Source: an uncultured Aquincola sp. (GTDB taxonomy: Bacteria; Pseudomonadota; Gammaproteobacteria; Burkholderiales; Burkholderiaceae). From it: a stretch of 32,471 bases of DNA. The position numbers and the translations under genes are program-made. This document shows, one piece after another, positions 25,198-32,471 of the stretch. The notes below the pieces were generated by a model. That model searched no databases and was not told where the DNA came from. It worked only from the letters and a program-made list of their open reading frames with translations. The stretch is taken from contig CAKZXL010000800.1 in assembly GCA_937883885.1 (NCBI GenBank), forward strand, positions 1 to 32,471. Direction: 5' to 3'. Positions within the stretch are counted from its first letter, which is position 1. Each line of letters begins with the position of its first letter.

Positions 25198-25412
25198 CAG
25201 CCTTGCTCCCGCTGGCTGGATCGATTGCGGGCGTGTTCGACCACACGTTGTGCCATTGCATCGCCGGTGGCCAGCAAGGTGTCGGCGTCACAGCCATCGC
25301 GCAGGAAGGCCCGGAAATCCAGATCGTGACGCGCAAACCAAGTGCGCGTGCCGTTCACGCACAGGCCCACGGCGCGTACGTGATCGATGGTGATGACGGT
25401 CTGAGTGGTCAT
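25197..25412 (-). CDS. Small tail-cassette protein, unknown function
   Basis: A 71-residue soluble protein (starts MTTQTVITIDHVRAVG, with LCVNGTRTWFARHDLDFRAFLRDG in the middle). I do not recognise a family with confidence. Its position between DUF2163 and the hub is often occupied by tail-assembly or NlpC/P60-type proteins, but this one is far too short to be a peptidase and has no catalytic Cys-His pattern. Its ATG overlaps the previous stop (ATGA) and its stop overlaps the hub start, so it is translationally coupled on both sides and likely real. Confidence 0.7.
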   Translation of the reverse strand: MTTQTVITIDHVRAVGLCVNGTRTWFARHDLDFRAFLRDGCDADTLLATGDAMAQRVVEHARNRSSQREQG

Positions 25413-25636
25413 TTCTTGCCACCTTTCTTCTTGATCGGATCGGCTTCGAGATCGCCGTACCAGACGACGTTGGAGCCACGCAGCAGCACGGTGCCGAACA
25501 CGACCGGGATCGGTCGGCCTTCTTCTGCGGTGGGGGCATCGACGTCAGACAGTGATGCCGGTTTGGGTTCGGGCGGTTTCGGCGCGAGCGCGACCGAAAC
25601 CAGCGCCGCCACCACGATGACGACGAGGTACCACAT
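25409..25636 (-). CDS. Small phage tail-cassette protein with N-terminal membrane segment
   Basis: A 75-residue protein. Residues 1-18 (MWYLVVIVVAALVSVALA) form a hydrophobic segment, followed by a proline-rich stretch, then RPIPVVFGTVLLRGSNVVWYGDLEAD (residues about 41-66), which resembles the start of GTA-like tail proteins upstream of the hub. A lysine-rich tail ends it. The start has GGAGA upstream, and it overlaps the next gene as ATGA. The function is unknown; it may act as an assembly or membrane-contact factor. Confidence 0.68.
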   Translation of the reverse strand: MWYLVVIVVAALVSVALAPKPPEPKPASLSDVDAPTAEEGRPIPVVFGTVLLRGSNVVWYGDLEADPIKKKGGKK

Positions 25637-25654
25637 GGCGATTTCTCCAGGGAT

Positions 25655-26443
25655 TCAGAACACGCCCGTCGAGAACGGGTTTTTGCTCGGGATGGCGGGA
25701 AAGCCGCCGTAGTTGTCGAGGTTGCCGAAGCGCGACTCGCACGTGGCCGTGCTGTGATCGCAGCCGACCGTCAGCAGAACCTCGGTGCCGACTTCAATGG
25801 CGACCGGATAGAGCAACTCGACGCCGCCACCGTAGTCATTGACGATCATGTGACGCGCACCTTCCGGGGTTTGCAGCCAGCCACCGGCCAAGCCACCACT
25901 GACACTGCCGGGCGTGCCACCATCGAGATCGACATTGCGGCCATTGCTGTTGCTCACCAAGGCACTGGCGGAAATGGGTGAGGCACCACAGGCAGCCGAA
26001 TACAGCACGTGAGAACACTTGCGGCTGTAGAGCCGCCGCAACCCGATACGCTTGAGACTGACTTGAGCCGACTCGCAGCGAACGCGAGCGACATCGTCAG
26101 CAACTTCGACGCCCAGCACCCGGCCCATCCAGCGCGTGCCAGAGATCCACCAGTAGTCACCCCAGGTGTCGCGCCGTCCGATGCGCAGGGTGATCGAGGT
26201 GGTGTCGCCGGTCAGCGAGTTGGCGAGCAGGTGACGCACCAAATCACAGTTCGGCGGCAGTTTCAGATCCAAGCTAGCCTTCGCAGCTTCAGCACCCAGC
26301 GCCAGTTCGTTGCGTTCCAAGGCCAGGCTCTTGTAAAGATTGCCGTCGAGATCAACATCGAATTCGTGCGGCGTCAGATAGAACTGCGCGCTGTTGCTGG
26401 CGAAGGCGTATAGCTCGACTTCCAGCAATGGGTTCTGGCTCAT
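25655..26443 (-). CDS. Phage BR0599 / DUF2163 family tail protein
   Basis: A 262-residue minor tail protein. The N-terminal beta-rich domain includes LYAFASNSAQFYLTPHE; the middle has LYSRKCSHVLYSAACGASP (cysteines C143 and C151 region). The C-terminal signature GCDHSTATCESRF then GNLDNYGGFPAIPSKNPF is the hallmark of the DUF2163/BR0599 family, found beside the hub in GTA-like and siphovirus tails. The conserved cysteines may bind a metal or Fe-S cluster, as in lambda gpL-like tail-tip proteins. Its start lies five bases after the previous stop with an overlapping GAGGGAGA site. Confidence 0.85.
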   Translation of the reverse strand: MSQNPLLEVELYAFASNSAQFYLTPHEFDVDLDGNLYKSLALERNELALGAEAAKASLDLKLPPNCDLVRHLLANSLTGDTTSITLRIGRRDTWGDYWWISGTRWMGRVLGVEVADDVARVRCESAQVSLKRIGLRRLYSRKCSHVLYSAACGASPISASALVSNSNGRNVDLDGGTPGSVSGGLAGGWLQTPEGARHMIVNDYGGGVELLYPVAIEVGTEVLLTVGCDHSTATCESRFGNLDNYGGFPAIPSKNPFSTGVF

Positions 26444-26448
26444 CCTGC

Positions 26449-28023
26449 TTACTCTCCCTCGTAGGTTTGACGGTCATTGCCGCGCGGTTCGGGCAACTGG
26501 CGCGCGGTCAAGGTGATCTCCAGCAGCGTCGGGCTGTGCCAGTACAGATCGACTGCGTCGTGGTCGAGGCGGCAGCGCACGAGGCGAATGACCCGGCTGC
26601 CTGCGGGCACCCAGTCATCGAGGCCCGAGCGCAGCACCAGCACACTGCCTTGATCCAGATGGCAGGTCGCCGTCAGGGCGTACTGCCGATAGCCGTCTGG
26701 ATGCACGATCAAGCAAGCGGCGGGGCGATGCCAAAAATCCGAAATTCGCGCGGAGATGTCTTTGCCTTCCACGCGCAGGTAGCCATCTTCGGGATCGGCC
26801 TCTGCCGTCACCCACAGGATCGGAGCCAAGCCATCGGGCAGCCAGAAGGCTTCCAGACGGCCTTGGGTTTGCCACAACCGCGCCCGCCAGATCTCGATTT
26901 CATCGAGTGAACTGGCCAGATAGCGCCGTTGCAAAGCTGTCGTCGCCCAGGGATCGTCCCGGCGCACCCACGGATCTGCAGGCGAGAAGTCTTGTCGGGT
27001 GATCGTGGCTTGCGCGACGGTCGTCGGATCGTCACGCCAGTTGCCATCGGGCCAGACCGGAATCTCGTCGAGCCACGCGTCGTCGAGTGCATCCATGTCC
27101 GGCGTTTGCGCGGGCGTGACAGTCGTGGTGACGCTGCCGCCGACCATCCCCGGCACCCACTGGGTCAAGTCCGCCGGATCGACAGCGCGTCCCCACACCA
27201 AGGGCATCACGCTGCTACCGGCTCCGGCAGCACGCGCCAAGGGTTCGGCCAGCCACAGCAGATCGGTTTCCACGTCGCTGAGTTGGGCAACTTGCCAGCC
27301 CTCGGGCGCAATGATCAGCACCCAGCGTTCGTCGCTGTCCCAGCCCTGCACGCCGTCATAGGTCAGACGCAGCGCGGCAGCCGGTGGGCCAAAGCGCCGC
27401 CAGTCAGCCTCCGACACCCCGAGATTCAGCGCGCCCTCCTCAGCTTTCTCAGTGAGATGAACGGCGTACTGTGGCAGGGGCCACCACGCGGCCTGGCCCA
27501 GATGATCGGCCAGCCAGTCGGCCACCAGGGCATCGGTCTGGCGGGCGTTGCCTACTTTGTAGGTGAGCCAGCGCCGGGGAATGCGGCGGCGTGCCTGCCG
27601 GGATTCGTTGCCGCTGGCCAGCCGCGTGACGCTGGTCTGCCACTCCAGCCGTTCGACGAGGGGCTCCATCCAATCATGACGGAAGGCAAACACGCCGCGT
27701 TGCGCATCCGGCCAAGGCTGGTCGCCAAAGGCATTCATACCGGTGGCGACGATGGCGCTCGAGGCCGTGTCCCGGCGCAACACTTCGACCAAGAACGTCG
27801 GTGCATCGATGGGTGGCCAGGGGCCCGCCAAGGATTCCGCCAGCAGGCTGGCCGCCAGATTGGGCGGCAGCGGAGCGACAGCTGTTTCCGGCGTGAAGCT
27901 GGCTGCGCTCGCCCCGAAGGTGGCGCGCGAGAGCACCTCACTCTGAAAAACGGGTAGTTCGCTTCCCGGCGTTGGCTTGCTGGAAACCTCCGCGAGGTCT
28001 TGAACGAGGACGCGATCCGTCAT
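26449..28023 (-). CDS. Phage tail-tip structural protein, unrecognised family
   Basis: A 524-residue protein rich in tryptophan, with many WxxD and DPW motifs (for example DDAWLDEIPVWPDGNWRDDP near 310-330) and no membrane segment. The region RQARRRIPRRWLTYKVGNAR (144-163) and the following ADWLADHLGQA resemble helical adaptor sequences. By position between the tape measure block and DUF2163 it is probably a baseplate or distal-tail component. Its start overlaps the preceding stop (ATGA). I cannot assign a Pfam family. Confidence 0.65.
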   Translation of the reverse strand: MTDRVLVQDLAEVSSKPTPGSELPVFQSEVLSRATFGASAASFTPETAVAPLPPNLAASLLAESLAGPWPPIDAPTFLVEVLRRDTASSAIVATGMNAFGDQPWPDAQRGVFAFRHDWMEPLVERLEWQTSVTRLASGNESRQARRRIPRRWLTYKVGNARQTDALVADWLADHLGQAAWWPLPQYAVHLTEKAEEGALNLGVSEADWRRFGPPAAALRLTYDGVQGWDSDERWVLIIAPEGWQVAQLSDVETDLLWLAEPLARAAGAGSSVMPLVWGRAVDPADLTQWVPGMVGGSVTTTVTPAQTPDMDALDDAWLDEIPVWPDGNWRDDPTTVAQATITRQDFSPADPWVRRDDPWATTALQRRYLASSLDEIEIWRARLWQTQGRLEAFWLPDGLAPILWVTAEADPEDGYLRVEGKDISARISDFWHRPAACLIVHPDGYRQYALTATCHLDQGSVLVLRSGLDDWVPAGSRVIRLVRCRLDHDAVDLYWHSPTLLEITLTARQLPEPRGNDRQTYEGE

Positions 28024-29078
28024 GCCGACTCCACGCCGAACTCAGCGGCATTGAAGGCGGCCTCCGTCCACTGCACGTTGCCGTTTGGATTACGCTCGAA
28101 CAGCGTGCTCTGCCAGGCCAGTTGCTCCTGCAGGATGATGTCGGTGCTGACGGCACTTTGTGCACCACTGACCACGAGGCCTTTGACCTTGCCCAGACCG
28201 GCGTCGGTCTTGCGGGCCAGCATCGTGAGCTGGACGCCGTAGATGGCGGGCGTGGCCATCACCGGCAGCGGTTCGACATCGAAGGACTGGCGCAACCCCA
28301 CGTTCGGCGCATTGATCGCCGTAGCTTCGTCCTCGTCGCTCACGGCTTCCCATGCGGCGGTAGCGACCGGGCTGGCCGTCCACTGGTTCAGGCTGCCATC
28401 GGCCTGTGCCTGCAAGGCATCGACGCGCACATCACCGAGGAAGGTGTTGTTGATCGTGCCGCTGGTGTCGGCGATATAGAAGTCGTCGACGTCGATGGTG
28501 AGCGGACAGCTCTGGCCGGGCACGGCACCCACAAATGCCGTGAGCAGTTGGCCACCGCCCTGGATGGTGTTCTGCGCAGTCATCTGTATGGCCAGGATGC
28601 CGTTGATGCGCACTGACAGAATGCCGTTGCTGGTGCCTTGCGTAACCTGCAACTCGATGTAGTGCCAGCCGCGCGCCGGAGCGCTTGCGACTGAGACAGA
28701 GATCAACTGGTCATAGCCGTATTGCCAGCGGTAGAGCTTGAGCCGACCGTCCTCGCCGATTTTCACGAGATGCGCGACCTGCGAGTTGGCGTCACGCACG
28801 CCCAGCAGCAGTGGCTCGGTGTAGGTGTTTTGGTACGGCACCACACGAATAGCCGCCCCGACGATCAGGCTGGTCTTGGTGGCGTCGAGGTTCTTGACGT
28901 AGCCACCACCAGAACCTTCCGGCAAACGCAGGGCATAGGAGGACGGACGACGGCCATTGATCCTGGTGGCCTGCGGTGACAGATACGCCGCTTTGCCACG
29001 CGCAAGCCACGGATCGCCAAAGCTGTCCACGGCCTGCGGGTCGTAGTGATCAAAACCGTCGATGAACAGAAGTGCCAT
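28020..29078 (-). CDS. Phage structural protein with jellyroll/LamG-like repeats, function unknown
   Basis: A 352-residue protein that opens MALLFIDGFDHYDP and has a beta-rich composition with motifs such as GWHYIELQVTQGTSNGILSVRING (about 144-167), a pattern of LamG/concanavalin-like folds that often bind carbohydrate. A longer frame begins 18 codons earlier, but the ATG at 29078 has AGGGGA upstream. Its stop overlaps the next gene. It sits between the tape measure and the 524-residue protein. A carbohydrate-binding or adhesin role on the tail tip is possible but unproven. Confidence 0.65.
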   Translation of the reverse strand: MALLFIDGFDHYDPQAVDSFGDPWLARGKAAYLSPQATRINGRRPSSYALRLPEGSGGGYVKNLDATKTSLIVGAAIRVVPYQNTYTEPLLLGVRDANSQVAHLVKIGEDGRLKLYRWQYGYDQLISVSVASAPARGWHYIELQVTQGTSNGILSVRINGILAIQMTAQNTIQGGGQLLTAFVGAVPGQSCPLTIDVDDFYIADTSGTINNTFLGDVRVDALQAQADGSLNQWTASPVATAAWEAVSDEDEATAINAPNVGLRQSFDVEPLPVMATPAIYGVQLTMLARKTDAGLGKVKGLVVSGAQSAVSTDIILQEQLAWQSTLFERNPNGNVQWTEAAFNAAEFGVESA

Positions 29079-29097
29079 TGGACTTTCCCCTGAAAAT

Positions 29098-31803
29098 TCA
29101 GCCTTGCAGCGCCGCACGGATGGCCCGTGCATTGCGTCCGATGATGTTGACGATGACTTTCTCTCCGGCAGGCGACTGCAGGTGGTCGTGGGTCACGCCC
29201 GGATCGACCGCGTTGACGATGCGCACCGCCTGATTCACCTGCGGCTGCGCGGGCGACACTTTCACCTCCGGTACCAGCCCGCCCGCTGCGAATGCCAATT
29301 CGCCACCCTTGAAACGTGGGCCTGCCGACAAGCCGTTGAGCGAATCGAGGAAGGCCACACCGACCTGGCGCACGGCGGCCGCCCGCACCACGTACTCGCC
29401 TGCGGACAGACGCGCCGGGATCGAATCTGACGTGGCGCTGCCCGGCCCGGAGACCAGACCGCCACCCGCGAACTTCTTGATGCCACCCAAGAGCGCCATC
29501 ACAGCGGCGACCATGGCTACCATCGCGGCCACCGCGAGTGCCGGGCCAACGTAGGGAATGGAAGCCTGCGACGCCGCCGCCCCGGCTCCCGCCTTGGCTG
29601 CATCCATCGACACCACGGCGGTAGTTTCGGTGGTCTTTTGGGCGACCTTGGCGGCGCTGGCCGCCGCATCGACGGTCTGCTCCTGCTGGATGAAACCGAG
29701 TTTGAGCGCCAGCATCCGCGCCTGCATGGCGATCCACTGCTGGAATGGTTGGATCACGAGCTGCTGCAGAAAGGCGTTGGACACCTGCTGGAAGATGCTC
29801 GCCAAGGCACTGCGCCAGGTCTGCGCACCAGTGATCATCCCGTTGAGCGCACCGCCAAAACTCTCGCCGATGCGATTCCACAGCGGGGCCATTTCATCGA
29901 CCGTGAGGCGGGTGCGATCCAACTCGTTACGCCACGCCTGCACGCGAATCACCGCATCCGGCCCGATGGCCTGCGCGGCTTTCTGCATGGTCGGCAGCAG
30001 GCGCTCCATCTCGGTGGCCGATTGCTGTTGCAGGGTCACGATCTGCTGGCGAGCCTGTGCTTCAGTCAGCAGCCCAGCCTGCTGCTGGCTCTGAATGGCC
30101 TCCTGCGCATTGCGCAGACGCTCAGTGACTTGCCGCCACTGAGCTTCAAGTGCAGCCAGATTGGCCTGTGCAGCCTTCACATTGATCAGCCGATCAACGA
30201 GCGACACGCCATCGGCATCGCTTTCTGCCGCCAGTCGCGCCCGTAGATCCCGGTAGCTGCGCTCGATAGCAGCTTGCCGGTCGGCATCCGTGGCCGTGCC
30301 GGTGATCTGCGCCAGTTCCTCACGCGCCTGCGCCAAGGCGTCGGCCAGCTCGCGTTCGGCTTGCGCTGCTTTACGGGCATTGGCCTGCTCGATGTCCGTG
30401 CGCCGGTTATTGAGCGTGATGAGGTCGGCTTCCGCCTTGGTCACTTCAGCCTTGGCGCGCAGGCGGTCGTTTTCCGATTTGCCGGTGGTGGCGACTTGCT
30501 GACTGCGCGCCAGCTCCTGCTGCTTGCGGGCGATCTCGGCATCGATCTCGCGCTGCTCGATGGCCGTTTTCTGCGTGTAGTAGTCGCGCACCGAGACCAG
30601 ACGGTCTTCGAGTGCAGCATCCAGCGCAGTTTGTTGCCGGGCCAGGCCGTCCTTGAGCAGGGCGAACTCGGCGTCCAGCTGCGCTTTCATCAGCGTGGTT
30701 TGCGCGCCGGTCGTGTCCTGCGCTGGCTTGACGGCTTTGGGCTTGGTCAGGCGTTGAAGCAATTCCGGATCGGCCTGGATCTTGGGTGCCTTGACCTCGA
30801 TGGGCTTGGGGTCGAACAGGCTGTCACGGAAGGACGCCAGTTCATCCAGCCGTTTGACCAGATTGCCTTTGAGGTCGGCAATGATGGCCTTGGCCCCTTC
30901 GGTGTTGCCCTTGAGCGCCTCCACAGCGGCGGCGACACCCGCGCCAATGGCTTCGCCCAAGGCGACGAAGGCCTTGCCGACGGTGGCGGCACCGAGGGCC
31001 AGCGTCTTGAGCACCAACACGATGCCGTCCAGAATCACCCGCAGCGTGCCGCCTTGCTTGGCCGACTCGACCATGCCACCGGCCATGTCATTCAGCGCAG
31101 GCAGCAAGGAGGCGATGATCTGGTTGCCGATGCTCTGGGTGGCCAGCTTCAGCTTGTCGAGCGCGTCGTTGAAATTGCCCGCCTGTGCGGCGGTGTCAGC
31201 GGACAACTGCAACCCGAGTTCAGCCGCCTCCTGCTTCAGCGCACCAATGCCCTCCCGCCCTTGGTTCAGGAAGGGGATCATCTCCGCACCGGCTTTGCCG
31301 AAGATATCGACAGCCAAAGCCGCTTTCTCAGCGCCATCGGGCATGGCCTGGAAGCGGTCGGCCAGATCCAGCAATACCTGTTCGCTGTCGCGTAGGGTGC
31401 CGTCCTGGTTCTGGACCGCCACCCCCAGCGCTTCGAAGTTCTGTGCCGATGCCTCCGAGCCGGTTGCGGCCTCCAGCATGCCGGTGGCCAGCTTCTTGAG
31501 CCCGGCTTCGAACTTCTCGGTGGACACCGCTGACAACTCGGCGGCCGGCACCAGCAGCGACAGCGATTCGACGGCAATGCCGGTACGCTGCGCCATCTCG
31601 TCCAGCGCATCCGCCGAATCGATGCTGGACTTGATCATGGCCCCGATGCCCGCCAGCGAAACGCCCACGCCGAGGTTGGCCAGCACGCCGTTGATGCTCT
31701 TGGCGGTGTCGGTCAGGCCACCTAAGCCCCGCTTGATCGAGTCGAAAGCGGTCTTGGTCTGGTCGACGGCACTGATCAGGATTTGGGCACGATTGCTTGC
31801 CAT
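29098..31803 (-). CDS. Phage tail tape measure protein
   Basis: A 901-residue tape measure protein that sets tail length and is ejected with DNA. It opens with SAVDQTKTAFDSIKRGLGGLTDTA and a tape-measure-type region with MIKSSIDSADALDEMAQRTGI and LADRFQAMPDGAEKAALAVDIFGKAGAEMIPFL (to about residue 180). Hydrophobic alanine-rich helices follow at about 220-290. A long coiled-coil, glutamine- and arginine-rich zone covers about 370-660. The C-terminus has AVAAMVAMVAAVMALLGG and then FAGGGLVSGPGSATSDSIPA with LSAGEYVVRAAAV, a hallmark of siphovirus tape measures. At the usual roughly 0.15 nm per residue it implies a tail near 135 nm. Its ATG shares a base with the previous stop. Confidence 0.93.
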   Translation of the reverse strand: MASNRAQILISAVDQTKTAFDSIKRGLGGLTDTAKSINGVLANLGVGVSLAGIGAMIKSSIDSADALDEMAQRTGIAVESLSLLVPAAELSAVSTEKFEAGLKKLATGMLEAATGSEASAQNFEALGVAVQNQDGTLRDSEQVLLDLADRFQAMPDGAEKAALAVDIFGKAGAEMIPFLNQGREGIGALKQEAAELGLQLSADTAAQAGNFNDALDKLKLATQSIGNQIIASLLPALNDMAGGMVESAKQGGTLRVILDGIVLVLKTLALGAATVGKAFVALGEAIGAGVAAAVEALKGNTEGAKAIIADLKGNLVKRLDELASFRDSLFDPKPIEVKAPKIQADPELLQRLTKPKAVKPAQDTTGAQTTLMKAQLDAEFALLKDGLARQQTALDAALEDRLVSVRDYYTQKTAIEQREIDAEIARKQQELARSQQVATTGKSENDRLRAKAEVTKAEADLITLNNRRTDIEQANARKAAQAERELADALAQAREELAQITGTATDADRQAAIERSYRDLRARLAAESDADGVSLVDRLINVKAAQANLAALEAQWRQVTERLRNAQEAIQSQQQAGLLTEAQARQQIVTLQQQSATEMERLLPTMQKAAQAIGPDAVIRVQAWRNELDRTRLTVDEMAPLWNRIGESFGGALNGMITGAQTWRSALASIFQQVSNAFLQQLVIQPFQQWIAMQARMLALKLGFIQQEQTVDAAASAAKVAQKTTETTAVVSMDAAKAGAGAAASQASIPYVGPALAVAAMVAMVAAVMALLGGIKKFAGGGLVSGPGSATSDSIPARLSAGEYVVRAAAVRQVGVAFLDSLNGLSAGPRFKGGELAFAAGGLVPEVKVSPAQPQVNQAVRIVNAVDPGVTHDHLQSPAGEKVIVNIIGRNARAIRAALQG

Positions 31804-32444
31804 CAGACTTTGTCCAGTTCTTGTTGAATCGCCCGAGCCAAGGCAGGGAGCGCACGTTGCACGCCGCCCGCCAGATTCAGTCGCCGTTTCAGATCGACGC
31901 GCTTGACCAGCACGGCGATGGGAATTTCCTGACCGCGCTTGATCTGCTTGCCCCCGGTGCGAGCACGCTCAGCGCGCTTGAAGCGATTGAGTTGTGATGC
32001 GTTCTCTTTGATGTTCTCGGCCATCAGCAGCACGCGACCGTTCTTCTCGATGAAGAAGGCATTGCCCGAGCGCATCAGGCCGTCGATTACCGCCTTGAAG
32101 CGCTTGGGGCCGATGCGCCCTGGCAGCAGCGGTATCAGCAAGTTGCCGCTCACCGTGCCGCCTTTTTCGTGCAGGCCGAGCCAAGGAATCTTGCTGCCGA
32201 CCAGCAAGGCAGGCAGTTGCTCCGGCTTCTTGTCGAACACCTTCACGCCCATCGAGGAGATGAAGCTGTTGCGCTTGACGGTGAAGGCACTGCGCATCTC
32301 GGACCGTGCTGCATCACGCACCTCGCGCCCACCCGATTGCATGCCCTTGGCGACAGCGGTGTGGATGGCACGACGCCGCTCGGTGCTCCATGTCGCCAAC
32401 TGGCGCGGGTCCAGCAGGCCAGTGGTGGTGAGCGAGAGACGCAT
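31803..32444 (-). CDS. DUF6441-like phage minor tail protein
   Basis: A 213-residue basic protein starting MRLSLTTTGLLDPRQLATW, with RRAIHTAVAKGMQSGGREVRDAARSEM (about 24-50) and a WLGLHEKGGTVSGNLLIPL segment (88-106). This resembles DUF6441 family tail proteins, which sit just before the tape measure gene and may be tail-tube terminator, neck or chaperone components. It has no membrane helices. Its stop shares one base with the tape measure start, so the two are coupled, and the gene before it ends only three bases upstream. Confidence 0.75.
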   Translation of the reverse strand: MRLSLTTTGLLDPRQLATWSTERRRAIHTAVAKGMQSGGREVRDAARSEMRSAFTVKRNSFISSMGVKVFDKKPEQLPALLVGSKIPWLGLHEKGGTVSGNLLIPLLPGRIGPKRFKAVIDGLMRSGNAFFIEKNGRVLLMAENIKENASQLNRFKRAERARTGGKQIKRGQEIPIAVLVKRVDLKRRLNLAGGVQRALPALARAIQQELDKV

Positions 32445-32447
32445 GGA

Positions 32448-32471
32448 TCAGTCCTTGAGCGGATCGCGTTG
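32448..32471 (-). CDS. 3' end of an upstream phage gene, partial
   Basis: Seven codons (QRDPLKD) and a TGA stop are in frame directly ahead of the DUF6441-like gene, ending three bases before its ATG. This fits the dense packing of the cassette, but almost nothing of the protein is visible and the frame is an assumption. Confidence 0.35.
   Translation of the reverse strand, partial: QRDPLKD

Larger units (their letters stand above)
19452..32471 (-). mobile_element. Late region of a siphovirus-like prophage (tail, lysis, methylase)
   Basis: Fourteen complete genes on one strand, nearly all overlapping or separated by under 25 bp, follow the conserved order of a long non-contractile tail module and a lysis module. 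The tape measure, DUF2163, hub/tip, three-TM holin and GH24 lysozyme are recognisable. No integrase, repressor, head or terminase genes are in the window, so the element continues past its right end. The left border is placed at the last minus-strand gene because the convergent neighbour belongs to the defence operon; no attachment site was found there. Confidence 0.75.

Noticed and set aside
30782..31906. Plus-strand 374-residue and 373-residue (30274-31395) frames opposite the tape measure gene
   Set aside because: Antisense shadows; composition is typical of reversed alanine-rich coiled-coil coding.
1..32471. CRISPR array, insertion sequence or transposase
   Set aside because: No regularly spaced repeats and no DDE or serine/tyrosine recombinase gene were seen in the window.

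Overview
The window reads as chromosomal DNA of a GC-rich Gram-negative bacterium, most likely a beta- or gammaproteobacterium (Pseudomonadota). The reasons are the high GC with strong third-position GC in most genes, Shine-Dalgarno-led starts, dense ATGA-type gene overlaps, and a GTA-like/siphovirus tail cassette of a kind common in proteobacterial prophages. No rRNA, tRNA, housekeeping gene or CRISPR array is present, so the genus cannot be fixed. Two blocks meet near 19.44 kb: an anti-phage defence island on the left and the late (tail and lysis) end of a prophage on the right.

Left block, 0.65-19.44 kb. A minus-strand operon (4.80 to 0.65 kb) encodes a 28-residue leader ORF, a NurA-type nuclease, a HerA-type hexameric ATPase, and a DCL/DUF3223 protein whose C-terminal half looks like an HNH-type nuclease. 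Divergent from it, a plus-strand chain with almost no gaps runs from 4.97 to 19.44 kb. It encodes a CapW/BrxR-like WYL regulator, two paralogous type I methylases (HsdM1, HsdM2), a two-TRD HsdS, HsdR, a fused GmrSD type IV restriction enzyme (DUF262 + DUF1524, DUF5655-like tail), and a 1418-residue Cas4/AddB-like nuclease joined to a Dna2/NAM7-like helicase. One short divergent control region (4.80-4.97 kb) with a recognisable plus-strand promoter probably serves both sides, and the WYL protein is the natural candidate regulator. Together the genes would modify self DNA (HsdM/S), cut unmodified DNA (HsdR/M/S), cut modified DNA (GmrSD), and process or degrade DNA with two further nuclease-motor sets (NurA-HerA and the large fusion).

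Right block, 19.45-32.47 kb, all minus strand. In transcription order it holds a DUF6441-like minor tail protein, the tape measure protein, two unrecognised structural proteins, a DUF2163/BR0599 protein, two small proteins, a tail hub/tip protein, a glycosyltransferase-like protein, a DUF2793 protein, a hairpin, a small membrane protein, a three-TM holin, a GH24 lysozyme, and a DNA methyltransferase whose start overlaps the lysozyme stop. The 901-residue tape measure and the absence of contractile-tail genes point to a siphovirus-like tail. Head, integration and regulatory genes lie outside the window, and no attachment site was identified.

The best candidates for something not well described are the NurA-HerA-DCL/HNH operon with its coupled leader ORF, the type I system with two different HsdM subunits under a WYL repressor, the large nuclease-helicase fusion, and the methyltransferase coupled to phage lysis. 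All family assignments come from motifs read by eye. No database search or structure prediction was run.
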